A stretch of DNA of 21,184 nt from Bacilli bacterium. GTDB taxonomy: Bacteria > Bacillota_I > Bacilli_A > RF39 > UBA660. The notes under the pieces are model-generated. The model ran no database searches and had not been told where the DNA came from. It was given only the letters and a program-made list of their open reading frames with translations. Positions 6,956-14,729 of this stretch are shown here, piece after piece. Position 1 is the stretch's first letter, and each line of letters starts with the position of its first letter. The stretch covers positions 1-21,184 of the forward strand of contig CAAETG010000023.1 of the NCBI GenBank assembly GCA_900758895.1, given 5' to 3'. A program made the translations under genes and the position numbers.

Positions 6956-8077
6956 GTGAAATTTACATACAAGTTAGAGAAGAAGGAAAAAAATACAGGT
7001 GCAAGATTGGGATCTTTTATATATCAAGGAGTAAAATACGAAACACCAATGTTTATGCCGGTTGGAACACAAGCAACGGTAAAAACATTATCACCTGAAG
7101 AATTAAAAGATGTTCATGCAGGAATTATACTTGCTAATACTTATCATTTATGGCTTAGACCAGGAGAGGATGTTGTTTCTCATGCCGGGGGATTACACAA
7201 GTTTATGAATTGGGATCAGCCTATTTTAACCGATAGTGGAGGATTTCAAGTGTTTTCTTTAGCAAAGCCTAAAGATATTACCGAAGAGGGTGTTCACTTT
7301 AAGAATCAATTAAATGGTGATAAACTTTTACTTACTCCGGAAAAATCAATTGAGATTCAAAATAAATTAGATAGTGATATTGCCATGAGTTTTGATGAAT
7401 GTATTGGATATCCTGCTACGTATGAATATTGTAAAGAAAGTACTGAACGAACTTTAAGATGGGCTAAAAGGGGAAAAGAAGTTCATAATAATCCTAATCA
7501 AATGTTATTTGGAATTGTACAAGGCGGTAATTATGAAGATTTAAGACGTCATTGTGCGGAAGAACTAGCTAAAATGGATTTTGATGGCTATTCTGTTGGT
7601 GGTACTAGTGTAGGAGAAGATAAACCAACTATGTATCAAATGGTTAGTTATGCAACAAAGTATATGCCAGAAGATAAGATTCGTTATTTAATGGGAGTAG
7701 GAGATCCCATTGATTTAATTGAAAATACAATTCGCGGAATTGATATCTTTGATTGTGTTTCACCAACGAGACTAGCTAGACATGGACATGCTTATACAAA
7801 GTATGGCAAGATTAATTTAAAGAATGCAAAATATAAAGAAGATTTTACACCGGTTAGTGAAGTATGTGATTGTTATGCATGTAAACATTATACCAAAGCT
7901 TATATTCGTCATTTAATTGTTAACAATGAAACCTTTGGAGCAAGACTTTTATCGATTCATAATATTCGCTTTTTAACTCATTTAATGGAAGATATTAGAG
8001 AGTCTATTAAAAATGATACTTTGTTAGAATTAAGAGAACAATTTATTAAAGATTATTATGGAGAGAAGCATGAATAA
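6956..8077 (+). CDS. tgt: tRNA-guanine transglycosylase
   Basis: Exchanges guanine 34 for the queuosine precursor preQ1 in tRNAs for Asp, Asn, His and Tyr. The best start is GTG at 6956 (373 residues, the family length), just after GGTGG; the frame continues 32 codons upstream but that extension is hydrophobic, crosses the promoter and starts in the previous terminator. Key residues: Asp93 in DSGGFQVF, substrate-pocket motif GIVQGG at 186-191, nucleophile Asp266 in DIFDCVSPTR, and the zinc site Cys304, Cys306, Cys309 and His335. Complete and unremarkable. The next gene overlaps its end by eight bases. In Bacillus tgt is followed by yajC, TIGR04086 and DUF421 genes; here the last two occur further downstream, past an inserted surface-protein gene. 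Confidence 0.95.
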   Translation: MKFTYKLEKKEKNTGARLGSFIYQGVKYETPMFMPVGTQATVKTLSPEELKDVHAGIILANTYHLWLRPGEDVVSHAGGLHKFMNWDQPILTDSGGFQVFSLAKPKDITEEGVHFKNQLNGDKLLLTPEKSIEIQNKLDSDIAMSFDECIGYPATYEYCKESTERTLRWAKRGKEVHNNPNQMLFGIVQGGNYEDLRRHCAEELAKMDFDGYSVGGTSVGEDKPTMYQMVSYATKYMPEDKIRYLMGVGDPIDLIENTIRGIDIFDCVSPTRLARHGHAYTKYGKINLKNAKYKEDFTPVSEVCDCYACKHYTKAYIRHLIVNNETFGARLLSIHNIRFLTHLMEDIRESIKNDTLLELREQFIKDYYGEKHE

Positions 8078-8372
8078 TAAAAGAATGATTGGGCTTACCG
8101 TTGCTATTATAGCGGGTATGATTATTATTCCAACGATTTATAAGATTCATGAAAAACATAATGAAAAATTGTTACTTGTTGTTGAAAATGAATTTCATTA
8201 TTATGCCAAAGAGTGTTATTTAAATGATGAATGTACCAGTACAGTTACTTTAAAAGAGTTATATGAAAAAGGATATTTAGAAGAAAAACTTACGAATCCT
8301 ATTAATAAAAAATATTATGATGAAGAATCTAGTATTAATTTAGATACTAATGAAATAGAACTTATTTCTTAG
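8070..8372 (+). CDS. Small single-pass membrane protein after tgt
   Basis: 100 residues from the ATG at 8070, preceded by GGAGAG; it overlaps tgt by eight bases. A membrane segment at about 6-25 (MIGLTVAIIAGMIIIPTIYK) is followed by an extracytoplasmic or cytoplasmic tail containing Cys and the pattern TLKELYEKGYLEEKLTNPIN. That pattern resembles the tail of minor pilin-like proteins (a helix followed by a short beta region ending with N-P), but the type III signal is not clear, so this is only a guess. It occupies the place of yajC in Bacillus but shows none of the YajC motifs. Function unknown. Confidence 0.75.
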   Translation: MNNKRMIGLTVAIIAGMIIIPTIYKIHEKHNEKLLLVVENEFHYYAKECYLNDECTSTVTLKELYEKGYLEEKLTNPINKKYYDEESSINLDTNEIELIS

Positions 8373-8383
8373 TATCTTTTTTT
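8342..8383 (+). terminator. Strong terminator formed by the gene's 3' end
   Basis: AGATACTAA (8342-8350) pairs perfectly with TTAGTATCT (8369-8377), and after a one-base bulge GAAATA pairs with TATTTC, giving 15 pairs around the loop GAACT. A seven-base T run follows. The stop codon lies in the right arm. Confidence 0.85.
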
Positions 8384-8483
8384 AACATATTATTGACTGA
8401 AATATTGAAAATAATATTGATTTTGTTTTTCAGATAATGTATATTTAATATAGCAAGATAGTTATATTTTAACTATACGGGAA

Positions 8484-8537
8484 GTTTTGACAAGTTTTGT
8501 CGAAACCAATGTAAGTATTATAAAAATGATGTATAAT
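8484..8537 (+). promoter_or_regulatory. Operator-like palindrome and -10 before the surface protein
   Basis: GTTTTGACAA (8484-8493) and TTGTCGAAAC (8497-8506) form a ten-base inverted repeat with one mismatch and a three-base centre. The left arm includes a perfect TTGACA (8487-8492), but the -10 TATAAT lies at 8532-8537, too far for a normal pair. A second inverted repeat, ATAGTTA/TAACTAT, is at 8458-8476. The arrangement suggests a regulator binding upstream of a weak -35 promoter. Confidence 0.45.
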
Positions 8538-8561
8538 GAATCAAGTTTGAGGTGGAAAAGA

Positions 8562-10021
8562 ATGAAGAAGAATTATATATTAAGTGTTATTGGAGTATTG
8601 CTTGTAGTAGGAATTGGTATTTCCTTTGCTTACTTTGTAAGTGGTGTTTTATTTAGTGGAGAAGGAAGCAGTGTAACGTTAGAACCAGGAGATATGATTA
8701 AAGTAACTTATGATGCAGGAAGTGGTTCTTTAAATACGGAGGGTATGATACCAGGAGATAGCACTAGGAAAGACTTTACTGTTACTGTTACACCAACTGA
8801 GACTGAGAAAGAAGCAACTTATGGAATCTTCTTAGATATCACAGAAAATACCTTTGTAAAATGTGATGATACAAACTATAATGATTTAACCAATGCTTGT
8901 ACAAGAGATGCACAAGAACTTACTTACACTATTACAGATGATAGTAATACAGTACTTGCAAGTGGAGATTTAATAGGAGTAACTGGTAAAATCAAATTAT
9001 TAACGGAAACAAAGACAGTAGATACAGAAACTACATTTAACTACACAATTACCATTACTTTTGTAGATACGGGAGCAGACCAAAATCATAATCAAAATAA
9101 AACATTTAACGGAAACATAGAAGTTGAATTTAATATTTTAACCGCAGCAGAAACTATCCTAGCAAATTCAACAGTTAATGAAACAATTCCAGATTTTAGT
9201 CAAGTAGCCACAACAGATGAAGGCATGTATGCAGCAGAAGATGATTTAGGAACGAGTTATTACTTTAGAGGAGCAGTCACTAATAACTACGTATCATTTG
9301 CAGGATATTACTGGAGAATCATCCGAATCAATGGAGACGGCTCAATCAGAATTATCTATGATGGAACAAGTGCCCATGAGAATGGTGAATCTTCTGAAGA
9401 TAGGCAAATAGGAACTAGCAAATATAATGAAAGAGTAGATTATAGTTGGTATGTAGGATATTCTTATGAAGAAAATTTGCAAAGGCCAAGTACTCAAAAT
9501 GGAGGCGCTAATAGTATAATTAAGGAAGTATTAGATAATTGGTATCAAGTAAATATAGTTAATAAAGGATATAATGATAAAGTAGTAAGTACCCAGGATT
9601 TTGTAATGATCGAAATACCAGAAGTGGAGATAGCTGGGTAGCAAGCGGAAGTACTTTCTATTATGCAGCATATGAAAGACTAAACACAAATAAAATACCA
9701 ACCTTACAATGTAGTAATAACTTAGATTTGTATACTACAAAAGTAGGGTTAATTACCGCGGATGAAGTAAGCATGGCTGGAGGAGTGTATGAAATCACAA
9801 ATAACTATTATTATCTTTATACAGGGCAAATATTTCTTACTATCACTCCTTTTGCCTTCCTAAATGGTTATTATAGTGAAGTGTTTCGTGTGTATGAATC
9901 TGGTCAACTTAATAATGCTGATGTAGATGTGATTCGTTCTGTTCGACCTGTTATAAATTTAAGTGCTGATGTTACTTTAACTGGTACTGGAACAGCATCT
10001 GACCCTTATATAGTAGTTTGA
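8562..10021 (+). pseudogene. Frameshifted exported surface protein
   Basis: Two adjacent open frames form one protein. The first starts at ATG 8562 (GAGGTGG upstream) with a signal-anchor segment at residues 5-27, then a Thr-rich beta domain resembling TasA/SipW-dependent matrix proteins (about 40-215), then a second domain with YYWRIIRINGDGSIRIIYDG. It stops at 9639-9641. The second frame, read in -1, is open from before 9602 to the stop at 10019-10021 and continues the same domain: FCNDRN, DSWVASGSTFYYAAYERL, GLITADEVSMAGG, RSVRPVINLSADVTLTGTG. The switch maps to the T run at 9599-9602: one extra T would restore D-F-C-N-D. There is no canonical slippery heptamer, though TTT can re-pair one base back. 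It may be a true pseudogene, a phase-off state or a sequencing indel. Restored length is about 486 residues. Confidence 0.85.
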
Positions 10022-10109
10022 TTTATCTTGCTCATACAGCTAAATATATTTGACCAAAATATTATAAAATAATAAAGTTTGAAATTCCATTCATGTATGG
10101 GCAAGAAGA

Positions 10110-10140
10110 AAAGAAATCGTGGTTATGATTTCTTTTTTTT
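10110..10140 (+). terminator. Terminator shared by convergent genes
   Basis: AAAGAAATC (10110-10118) pairs with GATTTCTTT (10127-10135), loop of eight bases, then a long T run on the plus strand. On the minus strand the same hairpin is followed by TTTTCTTCTT, so it can serve both directions. The stop codon of the minus-strand gene lies in the loop. Confidence 0.8.
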
Positions 10141-10497
10141 GAGTTTTATATTTTTACCTAGTGAGCCACCTAGTAGGCTACTCGTTATTAAAATAATATA
10201 ATAGATTAAACGGTCAATATTAAATGGACTTTTAAATATAATTAGGTTAATTAATATTAATAGTATTACAAAAGATAAACCTAATTTTAAGCCAAGAATG
10301 ATTCCTCTTTCTTTGGTGCTATGAGAAGCTAGTATGGCTATGATAAAAAAACTAATTGCGGTTAATATAACTGATAGTTTCGATATCGTTACGCTTTTTA
10401 TTCCGGTTAAATTAATTAATGATGTAATTACTGCTATTCCTATGATGAAGAGAAAGAAAATACCAAAATATTTTAAATAATTTAATAATTTATACAT
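10123..10497 (-). CDS. TIGR04086 (YrzE-like) membrane protein
   Basis: 124 residues with four membrane segments at about 9-29, 40-58, 66-87 and 97-113, and the family's closing LLGGSLGKNI followed by a lysine tail. Function of the family is not established; spore-forming and non-spore-forming Firmicutes both carry it. Start supported by AGGTGA seven bases upstream. It is divergent from the DUF421 gene, with 73 bases between. In Bacillus the YrzE and YrbG (DUF421) genes lie together downstream of tgt and yajC, so this pair is a conserved neighbourhood that has been rearranged here. Confidence 0.75.
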   Translation of the reverse strand: MYKLLNYLKYFGIFFLFIIGIAVITSLINLTGIKSVTISKLSVILTAISFFIIAILASHSTKERGIILGLKLGLSFVILLILINLIIFKSPFNIDRLIYYIILITSSLLGGSLGKNIKLKKKKS

Positions 10498-10570
10498 CTA
10501 AATCACCTAGTAAAATATATTACATGATTAAAAAATTATTACTTTAAACATAATAATAGTAGGTGATCTT

Positions 10571-11221
10571 ATGGATTTATTTAATGTTATGTTTCGAACG
10601 TTGTTTTTCTACTTTTTTATTACTTTAGCTTACCGGATTATGGGAAAAAGAGAAGTAGGGCAACTAGGAATTATCGATCTGATTGTATCCATATTAATTG
10701 CTGAGTTAGTAGCAATTAGTATTGAAAATATTAATGATTCTATTATTTTAACGATTGCTCCTATTACGCTTTTGGTCGTCTTAGAATTACTCCTAGCTTA
10801 CATCTCTATTAAATCAAGGACATTTCGAACAGTATTTGGAGGTAAACCATCTTTAATTATTGTAAATGGAAAGATTAATTATCATGAAATGGTAAAGCAG
10901 CGATATAGTATGGATGATTTATTATTAAGTTTGAGACAAAAAGAAATTAGAAATATCGAGGATGTAGAATATGCTTTTTTGGAACCAAATGGAAAATTGT
11001 CAGTCTTTAAATATAATTTCTTTAAAATTAAAAGTGCTTATCCAATGCCTTTGATTGTCGATGGTGCTATCCAAGATAAAGCACTTAAATATATTCATAA
11101 AACAAAAGCATGGTTAGAGCATGAACTTGAAAAAAAGAAGTTACGGGTAAAAGATGTGTTTTATGCCTTTTATAAAAGTGGAAAGATTTATCTTGTAAAA
11201 AGAGAGGAAACGCTTAAATAA
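10571..11221 (+). CDS. DUF421 (UPF0702, YrbG/YetF-like) membrane protein
   Basis: 216 residues, the usual size. Three membrane segments at about 8-22, 33-50 and 58-79 are followed by a cytoplasmic domain. Signature stretches: YRIMGKREVGQLGIIDLIVS, then ILIAELVAISIE, a FGGKPSLIIVNGKIN turn, and DVEYAFLEPNGKLSV in the C-terminal domain. Structures of relatives suggest oligomers with a bound small molecule; the biological role is not settled. The ATG follows TAGGTGAT. A possible -10, CATAAT, ends 16 bases before the start, but no good -35 is visible. A strong terminator follows. Confidence 0.88.
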   Translation: MDLFNVMFRTLFFYFFITLAYRIMGKREVGQLGIIDLIVSILIAELVAISIENINDSIILTIAPITLLVVLELLLAYISIKSRTFRTVFGGKPSLIIVNGKINYHEMVKQRYSMDDLLLSLRQKEIRNIEDVEYAFLEPNGKLSVFKYNFFKIKSAYPMPLIVDGAIQDKALKYIHKTKAWLEHELEKKKLRVKDVFYAFYKSGKIYLVKREETLK

Positions 11222-11246
11222 TTTAATGTAAATGATATGTAAATAT

Positions 11247-11279
11247 ATAGTTATCTTGACTCAACGATAACTATTTTTT
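11247..11279 (+). terminator. Terminator after the DUF421 gene
   Basis: ATAGTTATC (11247-11255) pairs with GATAACTAT (11266-11274), nine pairs with a ten-base loop, followed by TTTTTT. Confidence 0.85.
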
Positions 11280-11290
11280 GTTTGCTTAAA

Positions 11291-11319
11291 TGGACGAATG
11301 ACTCTTTTTTTGGTAAAAT
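11291..11319 (+). promoter_or_regulatory. Promoter of the fmt-rpe operon
   Basis: TGGACG (four of six -35 matches), 17 bases, extended -10 TGGTAAAAT. It ends 18 bases before the fmt start and is the only good promoter seen for the 6.6-kb operon. Confidence 0.6.
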
Positions 11320-11337
11320 GATGGTAGGTGATTATCG

Positions 11338-12261
11338 ATGAAAACAGTTTTTATGGGAACGCCGGAGTTTGCTGTTCCAATTTTAGAAACTTTAATGAAA
11401 AATAGTGAGGTTGTGTTAGTGGTAACCCAGCCAGATAAATATGTTGGTAGAAAAAAAGTGCTTACTTTTTCTCCTATTAAAGAAAAAGCTTTAGAACACC
11501 ATATTCCTATTTTTCAACCAATTAAGATTAGAGAAGATTATGAAGAGATAAAAAAATATCAACCTGACTTAATTGTTACTTGTGCTTATGGACAAATTGT
11601 TCCCCAAGGAGTACTTGATATTCCAAGACTGGGATGTATAAATGTTCATGCATCTTTACTTCCTAAATATCGGGGAGGTGCTCCTATACAGCGGGCCATT
11701 ATGAATGGAGAGGAAGAAACTGGCATTACTATTATGTATATGGATGCAGGTATGGATACTGGTGATATGATTGAAGCGGTAAGGGTTCCTATTACGAGTG
11801 AAGATAACTCTCAAACGTTAAGTGATAAATTAAGTGTTGCTGGAGCTGAATTATTAGAACGGGTTTTACCACAAATTTTTGATGGCACGAGTAAGCGTGA
11901 GAAACAAAAAGAAGAAGAAGCAACTTATGCCCGTATTATTAAAAGAGAAGATGAACATCTAGAGTTTACTAAAAAAGCGGTGGAAGTGTATAATCAAGTA
12001 CGAGCTTTAGCACCAATGCCACTTGCTAATTTTCTTTTAAATGGAGAAGAAGTAAAAGTAGTGGAAGGATATGTTGGTGATGCTACCAAAAAAGAAGCTG
12101 GTACGATTTGCGATATAAAGAAGGATGCGATTGGTATTGCTTGTTCTGATCACATTTATTATGTTACCAAATTAAAACCATTTGGTAAAAAGGAAATGAG
12201 TGCTCGGGATTATTTAAATGGTATCCATATTGATACAATTCAAAATAAAAAAGTAGAGTAG
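11338..12261 (+). CDS. fmt: Methionyl-tRNA formyltransferase
   Basis: Formylates methionine on initiator tRNA. 307 residues, standard length. N-terminal formyltransferase fold begins VFMGTPEFAVPILETL; the catalytic triad of the family is present as Asn102, His104 and Asp140, in NVHASLLPKYRGGAP and DAGMDTGDM. The C-terminal tRNA-binding domain (VYNQVRALAPMPLA onward) is complete. ATG preceded by TAGGTG. First gene of a long operon that matches the Bacillus def-fmt-rsmB-rlmN-prpC-prkC-rsgA-rpe order, but no def or priA lies upstream here. Confidence 0.97.
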   Translation: MKTVFMGTPEFAVPILETLMKNSEVVLVVTQPDKYVGRKKVLTFSPIKEKALEHHIPIFQPIKIREDYEEIKKYQPDLIVTCAYGQIVPQGVLDIPRLGCINVHASLLPKYRGGAPIQRAIMNGEEETGITIMYMDAGMDTGDMIEAVRVPITSEDNSQTLSDKLSVAGAELLERVLPQIFDGTSKREKQKEEEATYARIIKREDEHLEFTKKAVEVYNQVRALAPMPLANFLLNGEEVKVVEGYVGDATKKEAGTICDIKKDAIGIACSDHIYYVTKLKPFGKKEMSARDYLNGIHIDTIQNKKVE

Positions 12262-12269
12262 GTGTTAGT

Positions 12270-12971
12270 TTGAAAAAAGAAAAACAAAAACGCGAAAAAA
12301 AGCCTAGCAAATATAAGTTATGGCGGCAAAAAATGAAATCGACACCAAGAGGAAAAGCAATATTAAAACTTATTTATTGGGGAATTTTCTTTTTGGCATT
12401 ATTTCTTTTTTTAGGAATTACTTCGATGTTTACCAGTGATGATGCTCCAGCTAACCCACCGGTAGAGCAAACACCGGAAGGAGAGGAAGATCCAATTTTA
12501 GAAGAAGAGGTATTACCTACCATTGACATGATGCAAGAAGAAGTTCTTACTAGTAGATATCGCTATACATATGATATTCAAATCGGAGAAGATTCCTATT
12601 TATTTGAAGGGGATAAATATGATACTTATGAAGAAGGATATAAGAGCACACAAACTGGAACGATTCATTACTATAAAGACGATACAGGTATTTATCAAGT
12701 AAATATGGACGAAAGAGTGTTAATGAATGATTTTTATCTTGGACTTAATGAAAATTTCTTTGATTTGGCATATCTATTTCGAGTGATGAATACGTTTGGA
12801 TTAGAAAAAGATTCTACTAACTATTCGACTAATTTGATTTATGTTGCAAGTGATACAGAGTATCGTTATCGATTAATTATTAGTGAAGATCAAAAACATA
12901 TTATCGGAATTATCATCGATAATAATCAAGATGTTCGTTATGATTTAGATATTGAGGTTATTTATGAATAA
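12270..12971 (+). CDS. Unrecognised single-pass membrane protein in the fmt operon
   Basis: 233 residues, not recognised. It starts at TTG with TAGGTG upstream, overlapping the fmt stop; no ATG fits better. A strongly basic N-terminus of about 30 residues (cytoplasmic by the positive-inside rule) is followed by a membrane segment at 33-52 and an acidic, proline-rich linker (PVEQTPEGEEDPILEEE). The outer domain from about 88 is Tyr- and Asp-rich with beta-like runs (SRYRYTYDIQIGEDSYLFEG) and contains no cysteine. It sits where Bacillus has rsmB, and overlaps rlmN by eight bases. An envelope role tied to the PrkC kinase further down the operon is possible but unproven. Confidence 0.8.
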   Translation: MKKEKQKREKKPSKYKLWRQKMKSTPRGKAILKLIYWGIFFLALFLFLGITSMFTSDDAPANPPVEQTPEGEEDPILEEEVLPTIDMMQEEVLTSRYRYTYDIQIGEDSYLFEGDKYDTYEEGYKSTQTGTIHYYKDDTGIYQVNMDERVLMNDFYLGLNENFFDLAYLFRVMNTFGLEKDSTNYSTNLIYVASDTEYRYRLIISEDQKHIIGIIIDNNQDVRYDLDIEVIYE

Positions 12972-13983
12972 TATATTGGGAATGACAAAACAAGATTTAG
13001 AAACTTATTTTTTGAATATTCAAGAAAAAAAATTTAAGGCGACTCAAGTGTATGAATGGCTTTATCAAAAAAGAGTGTTTGCTATTGATGAATTTAGTAA
13101 CATTAAAAAAGAAACTCAAGAGCGAATGAAACAAGATTTTGATACGCATTTTATTCAAATTGAGAAAAAACAAGAAGATGAGATGACTAAAAAATACTTG
13201 TTTCGTTTACAAGATGGTGAATTCATTGAAGCTGTTGTCATGATGCATGATTATGGAGTTAGTGTTTGTGTTTCCAGTCAAGTCGGTTGTAATATGGGAT
13301 GTGCTTTTTGTGAGTCAGGTAGACTTAAAAAAGTACGTAATTTGGAAGCTTATGAAATGGTTGAACAAATTTTAGCAATAGAGCAAGATCTGGGAATACG
13401 GATTCGAAGTGTAGTCATTATGGGAATTGGCGAACCACTTGATAATTTTTCGAATGTTGTTCGTTTTATCCAAATTATTAATGATGCCAAAGGAATTGCC
13501 ATTGGGGCGAGACATATTACGGTTTCTACTTGTGGATTGGTACCTAAAATTTATGAGTTAGCCAAATTACCTATTCAAATTAATTTAGCGATTTCTTTTC
13601 ATGCACCAAATGATGAATTACGTAGTAGGCTTATGCCTGTCAATAAAGTGTATAGTATTCCCGTATTAATGAAGGCAATTCGGGATTACTTGCAAGTTAC
13701 AAGTAGACGAGTAACGATTGAATATGTTATGCTTAATAATGTAAATGATAGTATTGAGTGTGCAGAGGAACTTGCAGACTTATTTCAAGGAATGAATATT
13801 TATGTTAATTTAATTCCTTATAATGAAACGAATCATTTAGAATTTGAAAGAAGTAGTAAAACGAGAATAAATGCCTTTTATGATACATTAAAAAGGTTAA
13901 GAATCAATGTTACGGTACGAAGGGAATTTGGCTCTGATATTGATGCGGCTTGTGGGCAATTAAGAGGGAGAGAAATCGAATGA
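12964..13983 (+). CDS. rlmN: Dual 23S rRNA/tRNA adenine-C2 methyltransferase
   Basis: Radical-SAM enzyme making m2A at 23S rRNA A2503 and tRNA A37. The start at ATG 12964 has GAGGT five bases upstream and gives 339 residues. The cluster motif is Cys109, Cys113, Cys116 (VGCNMGCAFC). The two mechanistic cysteines are Cys102, seven residues before the cluster as in the E. coli enzyme, and Cys330 in DIDAACGQLRG. MGIGEPLDN and YNETNHLEFE are also typical. Complete. Its end overlaps prpC by four bases (ATGA). Confidence 0.97.
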   Translation: MNNILGMTKQDLETYFLNIQEKKFKATQVYEWLYQKRVFAIDEFSNIKKETQERMKQDFDTHFIQIEKKQEDEMTKKYLFRLQDGEFIEAVVMMHDYGVSVCVSSQVGCNMGCAFCESGRLKKVRNLEAYEMVEQILAIEQDLGIRIRSVVIMGIGEPLDNFSNVVRFIQIINDAKGIAIGARHITVSTCGLVPKIYELAKLPIQINLAISFHAPNDELRSRLMPVNKVYSIPVLMKAIRDYLQVTSRRVTIEYVMLNNVNDSIECAEELADLFQGMNIYVNLIPYNETNHLEFERSSKTRINAFYDTLKRLRINVTVRREFGSDIDAACGQLRGREIE

Positions 13984-14729
13984 AATCATTTTATTTAACA
14001 GATACAGGAAAGATTAGAACACATAATGAAGATTCTGTTACTATTTTAAAAAATGCAAGTGGGGAATATCTCATGATTGTATGTGATGGAATGGGAGGAC
14101 ACCGAAAAGGAGAGGTAGCAAGTTCGATGGCTATTACTGCTCTTGGAAGTCGTTTTAATAAAATTTCAAGTATTGGTTCGAAATTAGATGCAGTTAATTG
14201 GCTTAATGATAGTGTTAATGAAATTAATAAGAGTATATTAGAATATGCGACAAATAATCCTGATTCCGTTGGTATGGGAACAACAATTGTTGTAGCACTA
14301 CTTACTCATGATTATCTCATTTTTGGTAATATTGGCGATTCATCAGGATTTGTTATGAAAAAGGGTCAGCTTCATAAAGTCACAAAGGATCATACTCTTG
14401 TCAATTTACTTGTTCAAGCTGGTAATTTGACAGAAGAAGAAGCAAAGTTTCATCCTAAAAGAAATGTCTTAATGAAAGCTTTGGGAGCAGCGAATACGGT
14501 TGAATTAGATATTTTTGATGTTGATATGACCATTGATGCGATCTTACTTTGTAGTGATGGTCTAACGAATATGATGACTAATGAACAAATTGAGAAAGTA
14601 TTAAATGATCCAGAGTTGGAAATTGAAGAGAAGGTAAGTAAACTCATTCGTAAATGTAATGCTAGAGGGGGAACAGATAATATTTCAATTGCTTATTTAA
14701 TTATTAATGAAGGGAGTAGAGAATCATGA
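13980..14729 (+). CDS. prpC: PP2C-type protein phosphatase (PrpC/Stp)
   Basis: 249 residues, the standard size. Metal-dependent Ser/Thr phosphatase, partner of the PASTA kinase encoded next. Motifs in order: TDTGKIRTHNEDSV at the N-terminus, VCDGMGGHRKGE with metal ligand Asp36, GTTIVVALL, NIGDSSGFV, VTKDHTLV, LLCSDGLTNMM, and GGTDNIS near the end with the last metal-binding Asp. The start ATG overlaps the rlmN stop; GAGGGAG lies nine bases upstream. Overlap with prkC by four bases gives coupled synthesis of phosphatase and kinase. Confidence 0.96.
   Translation: MKSFYLTDTGKIRTHNEDSVTILKNASGEYLMIVCDGMGGHRKGEVASSMAITALGSRFNKISSIGSKLDAVNWLNDSVNEINKSILEYATNNPDSVGMGTTIVVALLTHDYLIFGNIGDSSGFVMKKGQLHKVTKDHTLVNLLVQAGNLTEEEAKFHPKRNVLMKALGAANTVELDIFDVDMTIDAILLCSDGLTNMMTNEQIEKVLNDPELEIEEKVSKLIRKCNARGGTDNISIAYLIINEGSRES

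Noticed and set aside
8387..8417. ATATTATT/AATAATAT inverted repeat
   Set aside because: Pure A and T in AT-rich DNA; likely chance.
9597..9605. Programmed -1 frameshift in the surface protein
   Set aside because: TTT can re-pair one base back, but there is no X-XXY-YYZ heptamer, and no clear stimulating stem was recognised downstream. An indel is simpler.
9728..10021. Separate 97-residue gene starting at TTG
   Set aside because: No ribosome site, and its sequence continues the interrupted surface-protein domain; it is the downstream half of the frameshifted gene.
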